Source of the DNA: Odobenus rosmarus divergens
Taxonomy: Eukaryota > Chordata > Mammalia > Carnivora > Odobenidae
Length of the DNA: 64,000 nucleotides
Assembly: GCF_000321225.1 (NCBI RefSeq)
Contig: NW_004450381.1
Coordinates: forward strand, 368,451 to 432,450
Direction: 5' to 3'
Shown one piece after another: positions 1 to 12,338 of this stretch (position 1 is the stretch's first letter; every line of letters starts with the position of its first letter). A program made the position numbers and the translations under genes. The notes beneath the pieces were generated by a model. It was not told the origin of the DNA. It made no database searches and saw nothing but the letters and a program-made list of their open reading frames with translations.

Positions 1-1330
1 GGAGAAGGAGCCTATCAGTCCTGATGAAAAGCCCTGAGATTCTTACTTAACAGGTGAATATGAGCTTGTGGGCATCTCTGACAAACCTTGGTGAGAAGGG
101 GGATCATTGATGGACTGTGACAGGAGGTAAGACAGAGTGGCCCTGTTATGTTAGGAGGCTATGACCCTGTACAGATCTCCAGAGCTGATTCAGATGTTTG
201 ATGATGAGCATGTACAGACCTGACATCACTGTGGGATATATACTACAGGTGACACAGACAGAGGAACTCACAGATGATCCCAGAGAGGCTGAAAAATACA
301 GCTAGTACTACTGAAACCTAGTTTTGCTTTGCAGACAACTTGATCTCAGTCAGTAGAAGAATCAGTGAAGAAACTGCTAATGTGAATTTAATTCTAACCA
401 ATGAAGCAAAACCAAGTGGTTGAAGTAGAAACCTGAGAATACCAGGCCAGTCAGTGAAGGAAGTGGTGCCATGGGCCTTAGAAAGATTCAGAAGATTCAG
501 AAACCAGATGTAATCCAGTGACTAGGGGTTTCAAAATGGGGAGAAGACAATCCAAGAAGAAATATGAACACAATCACAGATGACCCCAATGGGAGTGAAC
601 AGCAAGTATCTTGAGAATGCTGGTGAACTCACACAAAGAACTCTGAGCATCATAAAAGAGAACATGCGCTAAAGATGAAAGGATGTCCTTATACTGATAA
701 GACAGATAATCTAAGTACTGACCAAACACACCGGCAAGCAGGAATGAGAGTCCAACTCTGGTCACCTGCCAGAGAACATTACAACACAGGACACTGGCAG
801 ACCTATGAATGGTCAAGTTTCTTGGTTTTGTTAAAAGAGGGATAATGGCAGATTCTATAAAACGTAAAAGGCGAGTATGAAATCAAACCTGGACAAAATT
901 CTGAATGCAATTAGCAAACAGATGGTATCTGGAAGGCAATACAGGCTCAACCAAGAACAAGTCATGCCACAACAACCTCGTTATCTTTTTTTAGATATGC
1001 TACGTAGATCAGGAGAGGCTGCAGAGGACTTTAGTACAAAGATCTGGATCGTGCTTTTATGAAATCTGCAGTTAACATGAAACTGAGGGGGGTGATCAAA
1101 ATGCCAGATGACATAACAAGGATTTTAAAAGATTCAGATAACTGTACAGATGGTGTATGACAAAAACAAAAAGAAACGCACCCCCCACCCCAAACCTGAA
1201 GAGGGATAACTGTATGGTCACATACTAAAGTCCAAACATCAGGCTAAGCAAATACAGGAAGGGGACTCATAGTTGTTTCTTCCTGGTGGAGAGCTAAAAG
1301 GAACCACTCACAGACTATATTCCAGAACTT
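1..1330. other. CRKL intron 2, left part: unidentified sequence
   Basis: No gene, SINE, L1 or L2 is recognised here. The plus strand is purine-rich and contains only short open frames; the longest obvious one (877-1062) has an ATG but no family I recognise and closes with a stop. It may be an old, heavily mutated transposon or processed copy, but nothing identifies a source. From about 1330 to 1440 the sequence resembles the tail of an L2/MIR element. The whole stretch lies in CRKL intron 2. Confidence 0.4.
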
Positions 1331-1644
1331 CCACAAGGACAGAGACCTTTGTTTTCTCACTACTGAACTCCAAACTCCTTAACAATGTCTGCCACATTGT
1401 AAGTACTCAGTAAACCTTTGCTGAAGGAGTGTTTTTGGAGCCAGAGGGCCAATGGATTTAGATGCTGCAGAAAGCTAAAAGCATTAGGAAAATGGGCAGA
1501 CTGAATGATCTATTACTCAACTTGCCTTTCTTCCCCATCCTGAGTCACCTGAAGCCTCACTTGCAGGCCAAGAAAATGTTCTTCTTCCTCCACAGAATCT
1601 GTTCCACTGACTCTGATTCCCACAGATCCCTACTGTCACCAACT

Positions 1645-1772
1645 TTTTTTTTAAACTAAGTAGGCTCCATGCCCAGTGTAGAGCCTATCGTGGGGCTCAA
1701 ACTCACGACCCTAAGATCGAGACCTGAGCCAACATCAAGAGTCTGATGCTTAACTGACTGAGCCAGGCACCC
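1645..1772 (-). repeat. Old CAN-SINE, minus strand
   Basis: The reversed tRNA-like head ends in the 'gagcca' box and the copy begins with a T-rich run. A short flanking duplication, tcaccaact, is visible on both sides. It lacks the long pyrimidine tail of young copies, so it belongs to an older subfamily. Confidence 0.8.
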
Positions 1773-1917
1773 TCACCAACTGTTCTCTTAATCCATACCA
1801 CAGGGGAAAGCTCCACCGAGGTTCCATTTAGATGCCTGGATACAAATTTTCATACAGCAAATAATCATAGGTATGCAGCCCCAGAGTTAAGGACAATGCT
1901 AAGAAAGTTCTTCCCTT

Positions 1918-2114
1918 GGGCGCCTGGGTGGCTCAGTCGTTAAGCTTCTGCCTTCGGCTCAGGTCATGATCCCAGGGTCGTGGGATCGAGTCCCACATCG
2001 GGCTCCCTGCTCAGCGGGAAGCCTGCTTCTCCCTCTCCCACTCCCCCTGCTTGTGTTCCTGCTCTCGCTGTGTCTCTCTGTCAAATAAATAAAATCTTTA
2101 ACAAAAAAAAAAAA
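1918..2114 (+). repeat. Young full-length CAN-SINE
   Basis: It has a tRNA-like head (gcgcctgggtggctcag), a CT-rich body, AATAAA repeats and an A tail. It is bounded by an exact 17-bp target-site duplication, aagaaagttcttccctt (1901-1917 and 2115-2131). Confidence 0.97.
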
Positions 2115-2419
2115 AAGAAAGTTCTTCCCTTTCTTTTGTAGTCAGGAAAGTATACTGGAATACAAGCGTGTGAGAATGATATCATAGGGAGATTCAAGTG
2201 TTTGCTCTAAATTATTTAAAAATCCATCAATTAAAAGGTAAGTTGCCTGCAAACTTCAGAACCTCCATCAGTTGTGACAAACTGGCTATTTTATGCCTCA
2301 GTGAAGGCAACATAAGAAAACTGTTCATCTCCTCAGCCTAGCCCTTTGATGACAGGGCAACAGCCCACTTCCTCTGCTTTGTCTTTTGCCGCTTTTGCCC
2401 AACATACACACTCTCACTA

Positions 2420-2760
2420 ACCTGCAGCTACTCGGTGGTATTAAGTCTTGTTCATGTAAGCTCTTCCCTCTGCCAGGAATGTCTCCGGGCACTTCACCCA
2501 CCTAACTTCTATTCATCCTTCAAAACTCAGTTTGAGGGTCACCTCCTCCAGGAAGGCTTCCCAGACAAATACCCACACTCCCATCTCCTACCCCCGCCCT
2601 TCCCCACTCTCCCTCCTACTCTATGTTATTAGAGCACTTACCACATTGCTGGTTTCTGTCTCTATTCTCTCACTAGGTGGTAAGCACCTTGGTGGTAGGG
2701 ACCCACAAGACATCCCTCACAGGTTGGTTGCATGAATGGATGATTAATGAACAAACTCAC
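2420..2760 (+). repeat. L2 3' end
   Basis: This stretch has the typical L2 wording: the 'cacctcctccaggaagg' block, a 'gcaccttg' region and a terminal ATGAATGGATGA-type repeat. It is an ancient mammalian LINE2 tail. Bases 2780-2890 continue with MIR-like sequence ('gcttgcccaagatcacac'). Confidence 0.75.
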
Positions 2761-3010
2761 ATCAACTTTCAGAACAAAGGTGCCTTTTAGACTCCAAAGA
2801 ATTGAAGTAGCTTGCCCAAGATCACACGACGAAAAGCCAGGACTTGAATGCAGGTCCATGATCTTTCCTTGACCATCTTGCTTTACCACACCCCAGGTAC
2901 CCAAGTATTCCTTTTCAAATTAAATCCCAAGCATCAACTCACTTCTTGAAAAGAGGTAAACAAGAGAGAAAAACGGCTAAACACAGACCTGTTTTAAAAA
3001 TCTCTCTTTA

Positions 3011-3228
3011 TGGGGACCTGGGTGGCTCAGTCGGTTGGGTGTCTCTGCCTTTGGCTCAGGTCATAATCCTGGAGTCCCTGCATCGAGCCCTACATCAGGC
3101 TCCCTGCTCAGTAGGAATTCTGCTTCTCCCTGTGCCCCTCACCCCGCTCTCATGCACACGCATGTGCGTGCTCTCTCAAATAAATAAATAAAATCTATAA
3201 AAATAAATATAAATATTAAAAATAAAAT
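3011..3228 (+). repeat. CAN-SINE
   Basis: A full-length copy with an extended A/T-rich tail, flanked by the 14-bp duplication aaaatctctcttta. Confidence 0.93.
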
Positions 3229-3757
3229 AAAATCTCTCTTTACTTGTACGAATGTTTTGAAAATCAAGTTTTATGAAAAAAGTGTGAAATGATTCATGAA
3301 ATAAAGTTCACCTAAGCCCTCATCGTTCTAATACCATCAAGGGAAATAAGGAAGCTTCAATTACTGGCACATTTTGTCCTACTTATTTCACCTTTCTTAT
3401 TTTAATTTTAATACTTTTCCTGGTAACCTAATTGCAAAAGTCTCAAGAGAGTTGTTTTTAACAAGATCAGACACGCACTAAGTTTTAGAAGATAACGCAG
3501 CTCATAGAACTATTTACTTATGCTATAGCCAAAAGTCTCATTCAAATATACAGAATGAGAAATACCATTAAGTGGAATTTGGCAAAAGTTTACTACTCGG
3601 GTCCCCCTTACACTCTTGGTGAAACACCAAAGTAAGCCTTTGATGAGACTTACACAGCTGGGGTAGTGTCACAAGGAGACTAACCTCTTTCTGGGGTCTG
3701 AGAAACAAGAACTGCGTAACGGCCAAGTATGTGGGTTACCTTAAAATATACATCATT

Positions 3758-4111
3758 TTATTTATTTATTTGAAATAGAGCGAGGGCGCCTGGGTGGCTC
3801 AGATGGTTAAGCGTCTGCCTTCGGCTCACATCATGATCCCAGAGTCCTGGGATTGAGCCCCGTATCGGGCTCCCTGCTCAGTGGGGAGCCTGCTTCTCCC
3901 TCTGCCTCTACTGTTCCCCTGCTTGTGCTCTCTCGCTCTGTCAGATAAATTAAAAACAAACAAACAAAAATCTGAAATAGAGCGAGACAGCACAAGCAGG
4001 GCAGAGAGGGAAAGGGAGAGGGAGCCTGAAGCGGGGCTCAATCCCAGCATGGTGGGATCGTGACCTGAGCTGAAGGCAGATGCTTAACCAACTGATCCAC
4101 CCAGGCGCCCC
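3758..4111 (-). repeat. CAN-SINE (minus), split by a second SINE
   Basis: The outer copy has its own flanking duplication (aatatacatcatt / aatatccatcatt, 3745-3757 and 4112-4124). Its body is interrupted at 3785-3972 by a younger plus-strand copy. Confidence 0.93.
3785..3972 (+). repeat. CAN-SINE nested in a minus-strand SINE
   Basis: It is inserted in the pyrimidine-rich body of the outer SINE. The 14-bp duplication tgaaatagagcgag (3771-3784 and 3973-3986) consists of bases of the host SINE, which fixes the order of insertion. Confidence 0.95.
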
Positions 4112-4202
4112 AATATCCATCATTAGCCAGGCTTTTAATCCTCATCCTGGTCTAAGGCACCTACCCACATATCTGCTCACCAAGCTCTAAATGATCTCCT
4201 TT

Positions 4203-4430
4203 GGGGGTACCTGGGTGGCTCATTCAGTTAAGCAGCCAACTCTTTGATTCCAGCTCAGGTCATGACCTCAGGGATCTGAGATCTTCTGTGATTGCCCTGT
4301 GCTGGGATTCCCTGCTGAGTGGGCAGTCTGCTCAACAATTCTCCCTCTCCCTCTGTGTCCCTCACTCCCGCCCCGGCTCCCGCCCACATTCTCTAATAAA
4401 TAAATAAATCTTATTAAAAAAAGAAGAAAA
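4203..4430 (+). repeat. CAN-SINE, older subfamily
   Basis: A diverged head and body with an AATAAA-rich tail. It is flanked by an imperfect duplication, taaatgatctccttt / taaatgatccccttt. Confidence 0.9.
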
Positions 4431-5566
4431 TAAATGATCCCCTTTATAGTATCTGGTCTTCCACTCTACAATCCCCCCGATGCACACTCTGAGCAACGCA
4501 CAGGAGATACAGGTTTCTAAAATGCACACACATCTTAGAGCTAGAGGTCAACTGGCGGGTGGCCTAAATGGAGTGAGACTTTAAACCCTAGTTCAGGTAA
4601 GAGCCCAATTCCTGACTTCCTCTATGGAGCCTGCAATTCTGACTGGGTGCCTCAACCCCCATGCGTCTAACACATGTGAGTCACAACAACTCTCTGAATC
4701 CGAGCTCTCCACTCCTATGATGAGACAACAGATGTGAAAATGCCTCAAAAGGCAAGAATCACTATGCAAACTGGAAGGTTTTAGAGCCCAGAACACCCCA
4801 CATAATTTTAGGGTGCTGTGTGAACTAGGCTAGGGGTGTATACCTGTGCAGGGGCAGGTCTGTGTGGGGATGAGAAAGCTGGAAGGCCTACTCAGCCAGG
4901 ATTCAGTCTGGTTTCTTTCCTGTTCCTCCACTGGGAAGCATTAAAAGCATGTGGCTCCTGCCTAAACCTGGTCCCTGCCACAAGCCCCAGAAACTTACTC
5001 CTTTACAGCCAATGTGAGAGGGAGAAGTAATCAGACTCTGCAACAAACCTTCAGGTGTAGTTCGCTCGGACATTACTCCTCATCCAAGGAAAAGGGAGGA
5101 TAACCAATGGAAAAAACCACACACACAAAAATCAATGCTAGCTTTTATCTGTGGACAGGCTGTTCTATGGGTTAAGTTCTGCTTTTTGAAGCAACAGACT
5201 CCATTACTTCATCCTTCTGTCATGTACCTGGGCTGTCTCCCAACCCTGCCCTACTTTGACCTTGGGGTGCACACACAAAGAACAATCACTAGTGTAATCT
5301 CAGCTTCTCCAACATATATGCAATTTGATAATACCAACAAAGAATATTCAACTGTAATAATATTATAATGATACTTATTTACCTAATAATTTGTGGCTCA
5401 CAAAGCATTTTCACAACTTATCTACAAATAAAAGAGTTAGGATTTGTGGCATCAAATTCCATATTCTGAGATGTTAATATTTAGGGCCCATCTCACTGCA
5501 CGTATTTTATACCTCGTAAAAAATAACATGAAAAATATATGGGACTATTCTAAAAATATTAAATTT

Positions 5567-5709
5567 TTTTAATCTTTTTTTCCCCCCTTAAGTAGGCTCC
5601 ACACCCAGCACGGAGCCCGACATGGGGCTTGAACTCATGACCCTAAGATTGAGACCCAAGCTGAGATCAAGAGTCGGACACTTAACCAACTGAGCCACCC
5701 AGGACCCAA
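5567..5709 (-). repeat. Old CAN-SINE, minus strand
   Basis: It shows the short old-subfamily form ('taggctccacacccagca...ggcttgaactcatgac...gagccaccca') preceded by a T-rich run, which is the reversed tail. Confidence 0.85.
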
Positions 5710-5942
5710 AAAATCTATTTTTCAAATCCTTCTGTTCTTCCTCTGGGGTTTGTGCTCATTTATGGTCACTCCAGGTTTATCGGATGTCTCATCAAACTTC
5801 TACTTTCTGTGATACACAGTTTACGCCCTCAAAAGGCTTATCAACACTGGTCTTCAGGACTTCTTGGTTCAGAAAGCCACAGTTACATGCTAAGCTCTCC
5901 AAGAGTCTTAACAAAAAATAAATCTAGTAAGGTCTGAGATAT

Positions 5943-6134
5943 ATATTTTTTTAATTAAAGATTTATTTGAGAGCGAGCATGCACGAGCACAAGCAGGGGG
6001 AGGGGTGGAGGGAGAGGGAGAAGCAGACTCCCCACTGAGCAGGGAGCCTGATGTGGGGCTTGATTCCAGGACCCTGGGATCATGACCTGAGCAGAAGGTA
6101 GACACTTAACTGACTGAGCCACCCAGGCACCCCA
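5943..6134 (-). repeat. CAN-SINE, minus strand
   Basis: A full-length reversed copy with duplication gtctgagatat on both sides (5932-5942 and 6135-6145). Confidence 0.93.
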
Positions 6135-6506
6135 GTCTGAGATATTTTAAACTTTTATCTCTTCCTAGCTGAAGAGGAATTTTAAGACATTTATTCATAT
6201 TTCTCAACTAATCACGATGTCAGAAATATGGACCTGTACAAGTGGCTATGTATCTACCTGTATGCTGATTTTGTGTCTAGGTCATGGGTCTTTATTAACC
6301 ATCATCTTTTCTCACTGGAAAGAAAACCAACTACTGTGAGACTAAACCTAGGGGAGACTACACCTTGGGAGAAACAAGGACAGGAAAGGACAAGAGTCAT
6401 GTGGGACACTCACAGTGGATCTTCCAAAATCACCTAGTTATCTTATTCCCCTGAACAGAACTTTTAAGTGAGCAGTCATTACTTTGCAGAAACAAAATTA
6501 AAACTA

Positions 6507-7028
<522 letters not shown>

Positions 7029-8085
7029 TCAGAGAGAAAGAAAATTAACTCTAAGAGAAAAATCTTACTCGAAACCAGTGTTTGTCAAACTTTTAAAAAA
7101 ACCATTCTCCGCTACAGTGAATTATTTCCCTGGCTATATTCTCAGTAGTTAAGAAGGTTCTGTCACACTGTTTTATGTTCTGCAGTTAGTATTGCCTGAA
7201 TAGACCTTGTTAAATCACATGTCAAGTGCATACACACACACACCATCTGTTTCACAGGAATACACAGAGTTTTTTTTGTTTTTTGTTTACACAGAGATAC
7301 AACTGGTCTGAATTTATTTTTAAAATCTTGAGTAAGTTCAGTAGCTGCCTTCCTTAGGACCCTGTCACAACCATCACACATTTTTCCTCCTGGTCCTAAT
7401 CTATGGCATGCTTCCTGCACACTTCCCTGGGCATCCAGAGAGAAAATGACAAAGGCTTCAGTTTCTGTGTCCTTCAAAATACAAAAACCAGAAAAGGGTT
7501 TATACGCCTGTCAAATTAAAAACAAAGAAACAAACCCATATTGCATTTTATGCAGAAATCACCATCTGAGCATCAAAATGAAAACACAGGGACCTTTTCA
7601 CTGCAGAACTCACAGGCAAGAGCTCTCATCAAAGCATCAGTCCAGACACCACCACACCCCTCTGCTATGCTCAAGAGATCAGCCTGTATTTGCCAAGCTG
7701 CAGAATACCCTCCCAGGGTCAGTTATAAAAGTGCAGTCCCTGCTCTCCAGTAACACCCCCATCTGTAATGCCTCTTCTGCAAAAGAAGTATAGCAGTCTC
7801 TCTTCACCTAAGAAATGTTCTGAGAAGTTGCAAATACACCAACTTGTGGGGAAAAAAAAAACTATTTTACCATTAGCTCCCTCCACCACTTAACTTTTCT
7901 AAAGCACAGAATCTACACCAGAGTAACAAACCCTGGGCTTCATCCAAAGAGTTCGCACCTCTGAAGTGACTTTGCCTGCAGAACCATCCATCACCAGAGC
8001 CCCGTTCTAGAATAACCTTGAGGGAGAGTAAACCAAAAATAGGAAATGCCTGTTTAACCACTATGGTTTCCAATTTATCTTTTTT

Positions 8086-8282
8086 ATTTTTTTTTAAAGA
8101 TTTTATTTATTTATTTGAGAGAGAGAGAATGAGAGACAGAGAGCACGAGAGGAAAGAGTCAGAGGGAGAAGCAGACCCCCTGCTGAGCAGGGAGCCCAAT
8201 GCGGGGCTCAATCCCGGGACTCCAGGATCATGACCTGAGCCTGAAGGCAGTCGCTTAACCAACTGAGCCACCCAGGCGCCCC
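8086..8282 (-). repeat. CAN-SINE, minus strand
   Basis: A full-length reversed copy flanked by duplication ccaatttatctttttt (from 8070 and from 8283). Confidence 0.95.
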
Positions 8283-8298
8283 CCAATTTATCTTTTTT

Positions 8299-8506
8299 TA
8301 AAAAAGATCATTTATTCATCTACTTATTTGGGGGTGGGAGGAGTGTGTGCAAGTGGGTGGAGGGGCAGAGGGAGTAAGAAAATCCTCAAGCAGTCTCCCT
8401 CCTGAGCAGGGAACCCGACACAAGCCTCAATCCCAGGACCCTGAGATCATGACTGGAGCCGAGATTGAGAGTCGGCTGCTTAACCAACTAAGCCCCCCAG
8501 GTGCCC
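8299..8506 (-). repeat. Older CAN-SINE, minus strand
   Basis: A diverged reversed SINE directly adjoining the previous copy. It ends with 'aagccccccaggtgcccc', the degraded reversed head. Confidence 0.85.
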
Positions 8507-8599
8507 CTGTTTTATCGTCTATTAACTCATGTCCACTCTCTTTCTTTCCTCCAATTAATGATCTAAAAAGTTACTTCACATAACAACGCGATCTCTTAC

Positions 8600-8700
8600 G
8601 TTCAAATATTTTTTAAATTTTATTTTATGTTAGTCACCATACATTACATCATTAGTTTTTGATGTAGTGTTCCATGATTCATTGTTTGTGTATGTTTAAA
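8600..8700 (-). repeat. L1 3'-end fragment (possible)
   Basis: The wording ('gttagtcaccatacattacatcattag...gtagtgttccatgattcattg') resembles the reversed 3' untranslated part of carnivore L1 elements. It is short and diverged, and no ORF is left. Confidence 0.5.
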
Positions 8701-8769
8701 TATTTTAATTTTTTTTCCTTTATAAAAAATGCCACCATGTTACAACATTCAGCAAAATAGGGTAACAAG

Positions 8770-8885
8770 GGATGCCTGGTTGGCTCAGTCAGTAGAGCAT
8801 GCAACTCTTGATCTCCTGGTTCTGAATTCAAGCCCTGTGTTGCATACAGAGATTACTTAAAAATAAAATAAAATCTTAAAAAACA
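8770..8885 (+). repeat. Short old tRNA-like SINE
   Basis: The head 'tgcctggttggctcagtcagtagagcatgcaactcttgatc' is followed directly by 'agagattacttaaaaataaaataaaatctt'. The long CT-rich body is absent, which marks the short, older CAN-SINE form. Confidence 0.8.
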
Positions 8886-9004
8886 AAAACAACACCCAGC
8901 TCCCCCCAAAAAAGAGGAAAAAAAAAACCCCCCAAAACCCCCACAGCTCCTGCCCCATCACAGCTACTTTTTCACCCCTCCCACTGGCCAAATTTATGGC
9001 TTAA

Positions 9005-9396
9005 AAAAAAAAAAAAAAAGACCGGGGCGCCTGGGTGGCCCAGTCGTTAAGCGTCTGCCCTCGGCTCAGGTCATAATCCCAGGGTCCTGGGATCGAGCCC
9101 CGCATCTGGCTCCCTGCTCGGCGGGAAGCCTGCTTCTCCATCTCCCACTCCCCCTGCTTGTGTTCCCTTTCTCGCTCTCTGTCAAAATAAATAAATAAAA
9201 TCTTAAAAAAAAAAAAAGATTATTTATTTGAGAGAGAGAGTGCATGAGCAGGGAGAGGGGCAGAGAGAGAGAATATCCAAGTGGACTACCGCTGCGCATG
9301 GAGCCCAACGCCAAGCTGGATCTCATGACCCATGAGATCAGGACCTGAGCTGAAACCAAAAGTTGGACGCCTAACAGACTGAGCCACGCAGGCACC
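9005..9396 (-). repeat. CAN-SINE (minus) carrying an inserted plus-strand SINE
   Basis: The outer duplication aaatttatggctt (8992-9004) recurs imperfectly at about 9397. A plus-strand copy sits in its reversed tail region and the remaining minus-strand body follows. Confidence 0.8.
9024..9216 (+). repeat. Young CAN-SINE nested in a minus-strand SINE
   Basis: The head, body and AATAAA tail are intact. It sits between a long A run and the outer minus-strand SINE, so its own duplication is hidden in A-rich sequence. Confidence 0.9.
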
Positions 9397-9649
9397 CAAA
9401 CTTTATGGCTTTCTTAAAGGAGTCCTGTGTGTGCCCATGGCAGTTTTTCTGCCTAATACCACACCACAGGTGTTTCCCTATATCACTGATCTACATGATC
9501 ATTTACTTTTATGTCAGGATAACATTTCATCCTGTGAGCCTGCAGCAATTAAGCATCCCTGTGTTTCTGGATATTTAGTTTTTCTTTCTCCCTATTCGAT
9601 CATCAACACGACAAAGTCTTTTGAATACAGTTTCTTGATATTCAATTTT

Positions 9650-9800
9650 TTAAGGGGGGGAGGGGGAGATGGAGAGGGAGGGAATCTTAGGTAGGCTCCA
9701 CGCCCAGCACAGAGCCCAACCTGGGGCTCAATTTCACGATCCTGAGATCACGGCCAGAGCTGAAACCAAGAATCGGATGCCCAACCAACTGAACCATCTC
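9650..9800 (-). repeat. Old CAN-SINE, minus strand
   Basis: Reversed old-subfamily wording ('taggctccacgcccagcac...aatcggatgcccaaccaactgaacc') follows a G/A-rich start. Confidence 0.8.
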
Positions 9801-10035
9801 AATATTAGATTTTTTGTAAAACCTAGATTTCCAGATTAAAGAACAGGGACATTTTCATGGCCCTTGGTACACACTGCCACACTACTTTCCAAAAGGCAGT
9901 CTTCATAATTTGGCAAAACTTACATCTTTTAAATGTAAATGACTAGTTTAATATAGTATACAAACAACTGAATTAACAGCAGTCTATGTATTATGCCACG
10001 GTGATTAGGAGCTTGATTTAAAACCTCTAAAATCT

Positions 10036-10130
10036 CAGGGGGTCTGCTTCTCCCTCTCCCTCTGCTGCTCCCCCCTGCTTGCGCTCACTCACACTCTGCC
10101 TCTGTTTAAAAAAACCTTCTTTTCTTAAAA
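10036..10130 (+). repeat. 5'-truncated CAN-SINE
   Basis: Only the CT-rich body ('ggtctgcttctccctctcc...') and a short tail remain. The tRNA-like head is missing. Confidence 0.75.
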
Positions 10131-10274
10131 TACACTCCTTCAAATAAATATAAAAAGAACCCTCTAAGATCTTATTGCTTATTAACAACAACGTTATACT
10201 GAGGGGCAAACTGCTTAATATCAATACATTTTTGAAAAGAGATAAAAAAAATGAAAAGAGATAGCAGGAGTAGC

Positions 10275-10460
10275 AATAGTAATAGAGTTGACACTTTCTA
10301 CCTATGCCAGGCACTGTTTGCAGTCTACAGACTTTAAATTATTTCATCCTCTCAGCAATCCTGTGATTACCCCCATCTTACAGAGGAGGAAGCCAATGCC
10401 AACACAGGGTTGTATTTGTACTCAGGCAGTCTGGTTCTAGAGTACTCACTCATAATCTCT
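10275..10460 (+). repeat. MIR
   Basis: It carries the MIR signature blocks in order: 'tatgccaggcactgttt', 'tcctctcagcaatcctgtgattacc', 'cccatcttacagaggaggaag' and 'caggcagtctggttctagag'. Confidence 0.85.
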
Positions 10461-10868
10461 AAGCTAGTCAGCCTCGGGAATAAACCCCGCGTCTTTTGGG
10501 TGCATGGGAATTAACGTCAGATTGTATGTGAAACATGCACAATAGTTCCTGGTTGTTACTGAGCATCCAATTAGCTCCCCACCCCTACCGTCTTTAAGGT
10601 ACACCGTGCCCCTATTTCAAGGGCCACAATCTGTGAAAAGTTTGGGTAGTACTACATAAATCTCAGATACTTTACTAAAAGCACAATCAGTTCCATCTCA
10701 GACCCCAGCCAAGGGTATTTCATTATCTGTATACTTAAGTTAAAAGCAGTTATTTCTACAACACAAATTATGAGGACACTAATACAGTTTCAGTGGGGAT
10801 TAACACTAACGAAATTCATCTACCCAGGTATCCACCAGACTTACTACATACTAAGAACTTGGGAGACA

Positions 10869-10904
10869 ATCGCTTCTCGGCCTTTTGGCTAAGATCAGGT
10901 GTAG
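10869..10904 (+). pseudogene. U2 snRNA 5'-end fragment (retropseudogene)
   Basis: The first about 36 nt match the 5' end of U2 snRNA with one difference (CAGG for CAAG near the end). They include stem-loop I and the start of the branch-point-recognition region. The copy stops abruptly and is flanked by a 15-bp duplication, agaacttgggagaca (10854-10868) and agaacttggcagaca (10903-10917), which differ at one base. This is the mark of L1-mediated insertion. It has no snRNA promoter and is too short to function. Confidence 0.93.
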
Positions 10905-11284
10905 AACTTGGCAGACAGACAATGAATTAAAACCAAGTTCTTGCTCTTAAAAGACTGCCAATTTAGCAGAGAGACTAGAAGACAAAAACACAGCACAACG
11001 AGTAATTAATATGCCATGACAGAAGCTGATAGGGTCAAGGAGCACTCAAAGGAAGGCATGAGTTCTATTAAGGGGCAGGAGAACAGGCAAGGAGGCAATG
11101 CACTAGAAGCTGAAGACTAGCCCCCTTTGGAATTGAAAGATTTTGTTGAAGACAGGCTTACATATTTTGGTTCTAAATCAGGAAAAGACTAGAGGCCCGA
11201 AGGTTCAAATGCTCCCTTCCCCAGCCTCCCCACACCTCACGGGGCACACTACTCATTCCTATAAGCACAGACCAGGAGCTTTAC

Positions 11285-11690
11285 TGGCAAGGCCCTAGAG
11301 GTTGACAAACTTCTCTAAAAGGCTGGTACATGTTTGAGGCTTTGCGGACTATACATACGGCCTATGTTGTACACTCTTCTTTTTTTAAAATACACTCTTT
11401 CAAAAATAGAAGAACGCATTCTTCACTTCAGGACACTATACAAAAACTGAGTCTGGCCTAGGAGCCTGCAAACTATGGCCTGTGGGCCATTCAGCCTACT
11501 GTATGGTTTTGTAAATAAAGTCTTATTACAACACAGCCAAACTCACTCATTTATAGTATTGTCTATGACTGTTTTTGTGCTGTAAGAGCATAGTTGAGAA
11601 ACTGTGAGAGACTATATGGCCTACAAAGCTTAAAATATTTACTATCTGCCCCCTTATTGAAAATTTGCTGATTCGTTGTCTAGATTACTG
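11285..11690. repeat. Non-autonomous hAT (Charlie/MER1-type) DNA transposon
   Basis: It contains the typical blocks 'gcctgcaaactatggcctgtgggcc', 'ttttgtaaataaagtcttatta', 'gtattgtctatgactg' and 'cttaaaatatttactatctgcccc', ending near 'aaaatttgctgattc'. Related fragments occur near 26600, 37590 and 47760. Confidence 0.75.
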
Positions 11691-12152
11691 GCTTAAAAGA
11701 GCAGAGGGTGCTTTTCAACTTTCAATACTTCCCTGGTGAGGAGGATGTATGCAAATGTGACAAAGATGGAGGACAGCTTATACTTTCTCCACCATTATAC
11801 TGCTAGAGTGACCACAGGGCTCATTTCCCAATTTAGTACATACCCAGATCCCTAAATTCACATCAAATCAATCTCCCAGCCACATCCCTGACATAAATTC
11901 AAAGTCTTCCACCCCATATCCTCAAACTCATGTATTCATCAAAATTCCCTGCAAATTATTAGTTCCACTGTAGACATGAAACCATGATGATGCCAGGGCA
12001 AATTATCTTGCCCTTTCTATCAGGTCCCACAGCCCAAAGTAATATGTAACATAAAACTGCAACAATTCATTGTTTCTCATTTCCATTTGTTCCTTGATCA
12101 AGACTGTAAAAGAGCATCTGTAAACTCCTCTTTAAATTTTACATACAAAGAG

Positions 12153-12338
12153 GGGTGCCTGGGTGGCTCAGTCAGTTAAGCACCTGCCTTTGGCTCAGGT
12201 CATGATCTCAGAGTCCCGGGATCGAGCCCCAAGTCCGGCTGGCTCCCTGCTCAGCAAGAAGTCTGCTTCTTCCTCTGCCCCTCACCCTGCTCGTGCGCTC
12301 TCCCTCAAATAAACAAAATCTTAAAAAAAATAATAAAA
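12153..12338 (+). repeat. CAN-SINE
   Basis: A full-length copy with exact 15-bp duplication tttacatacaaagag (12138-12152 and 12339-12353). Confidence 0.95.
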
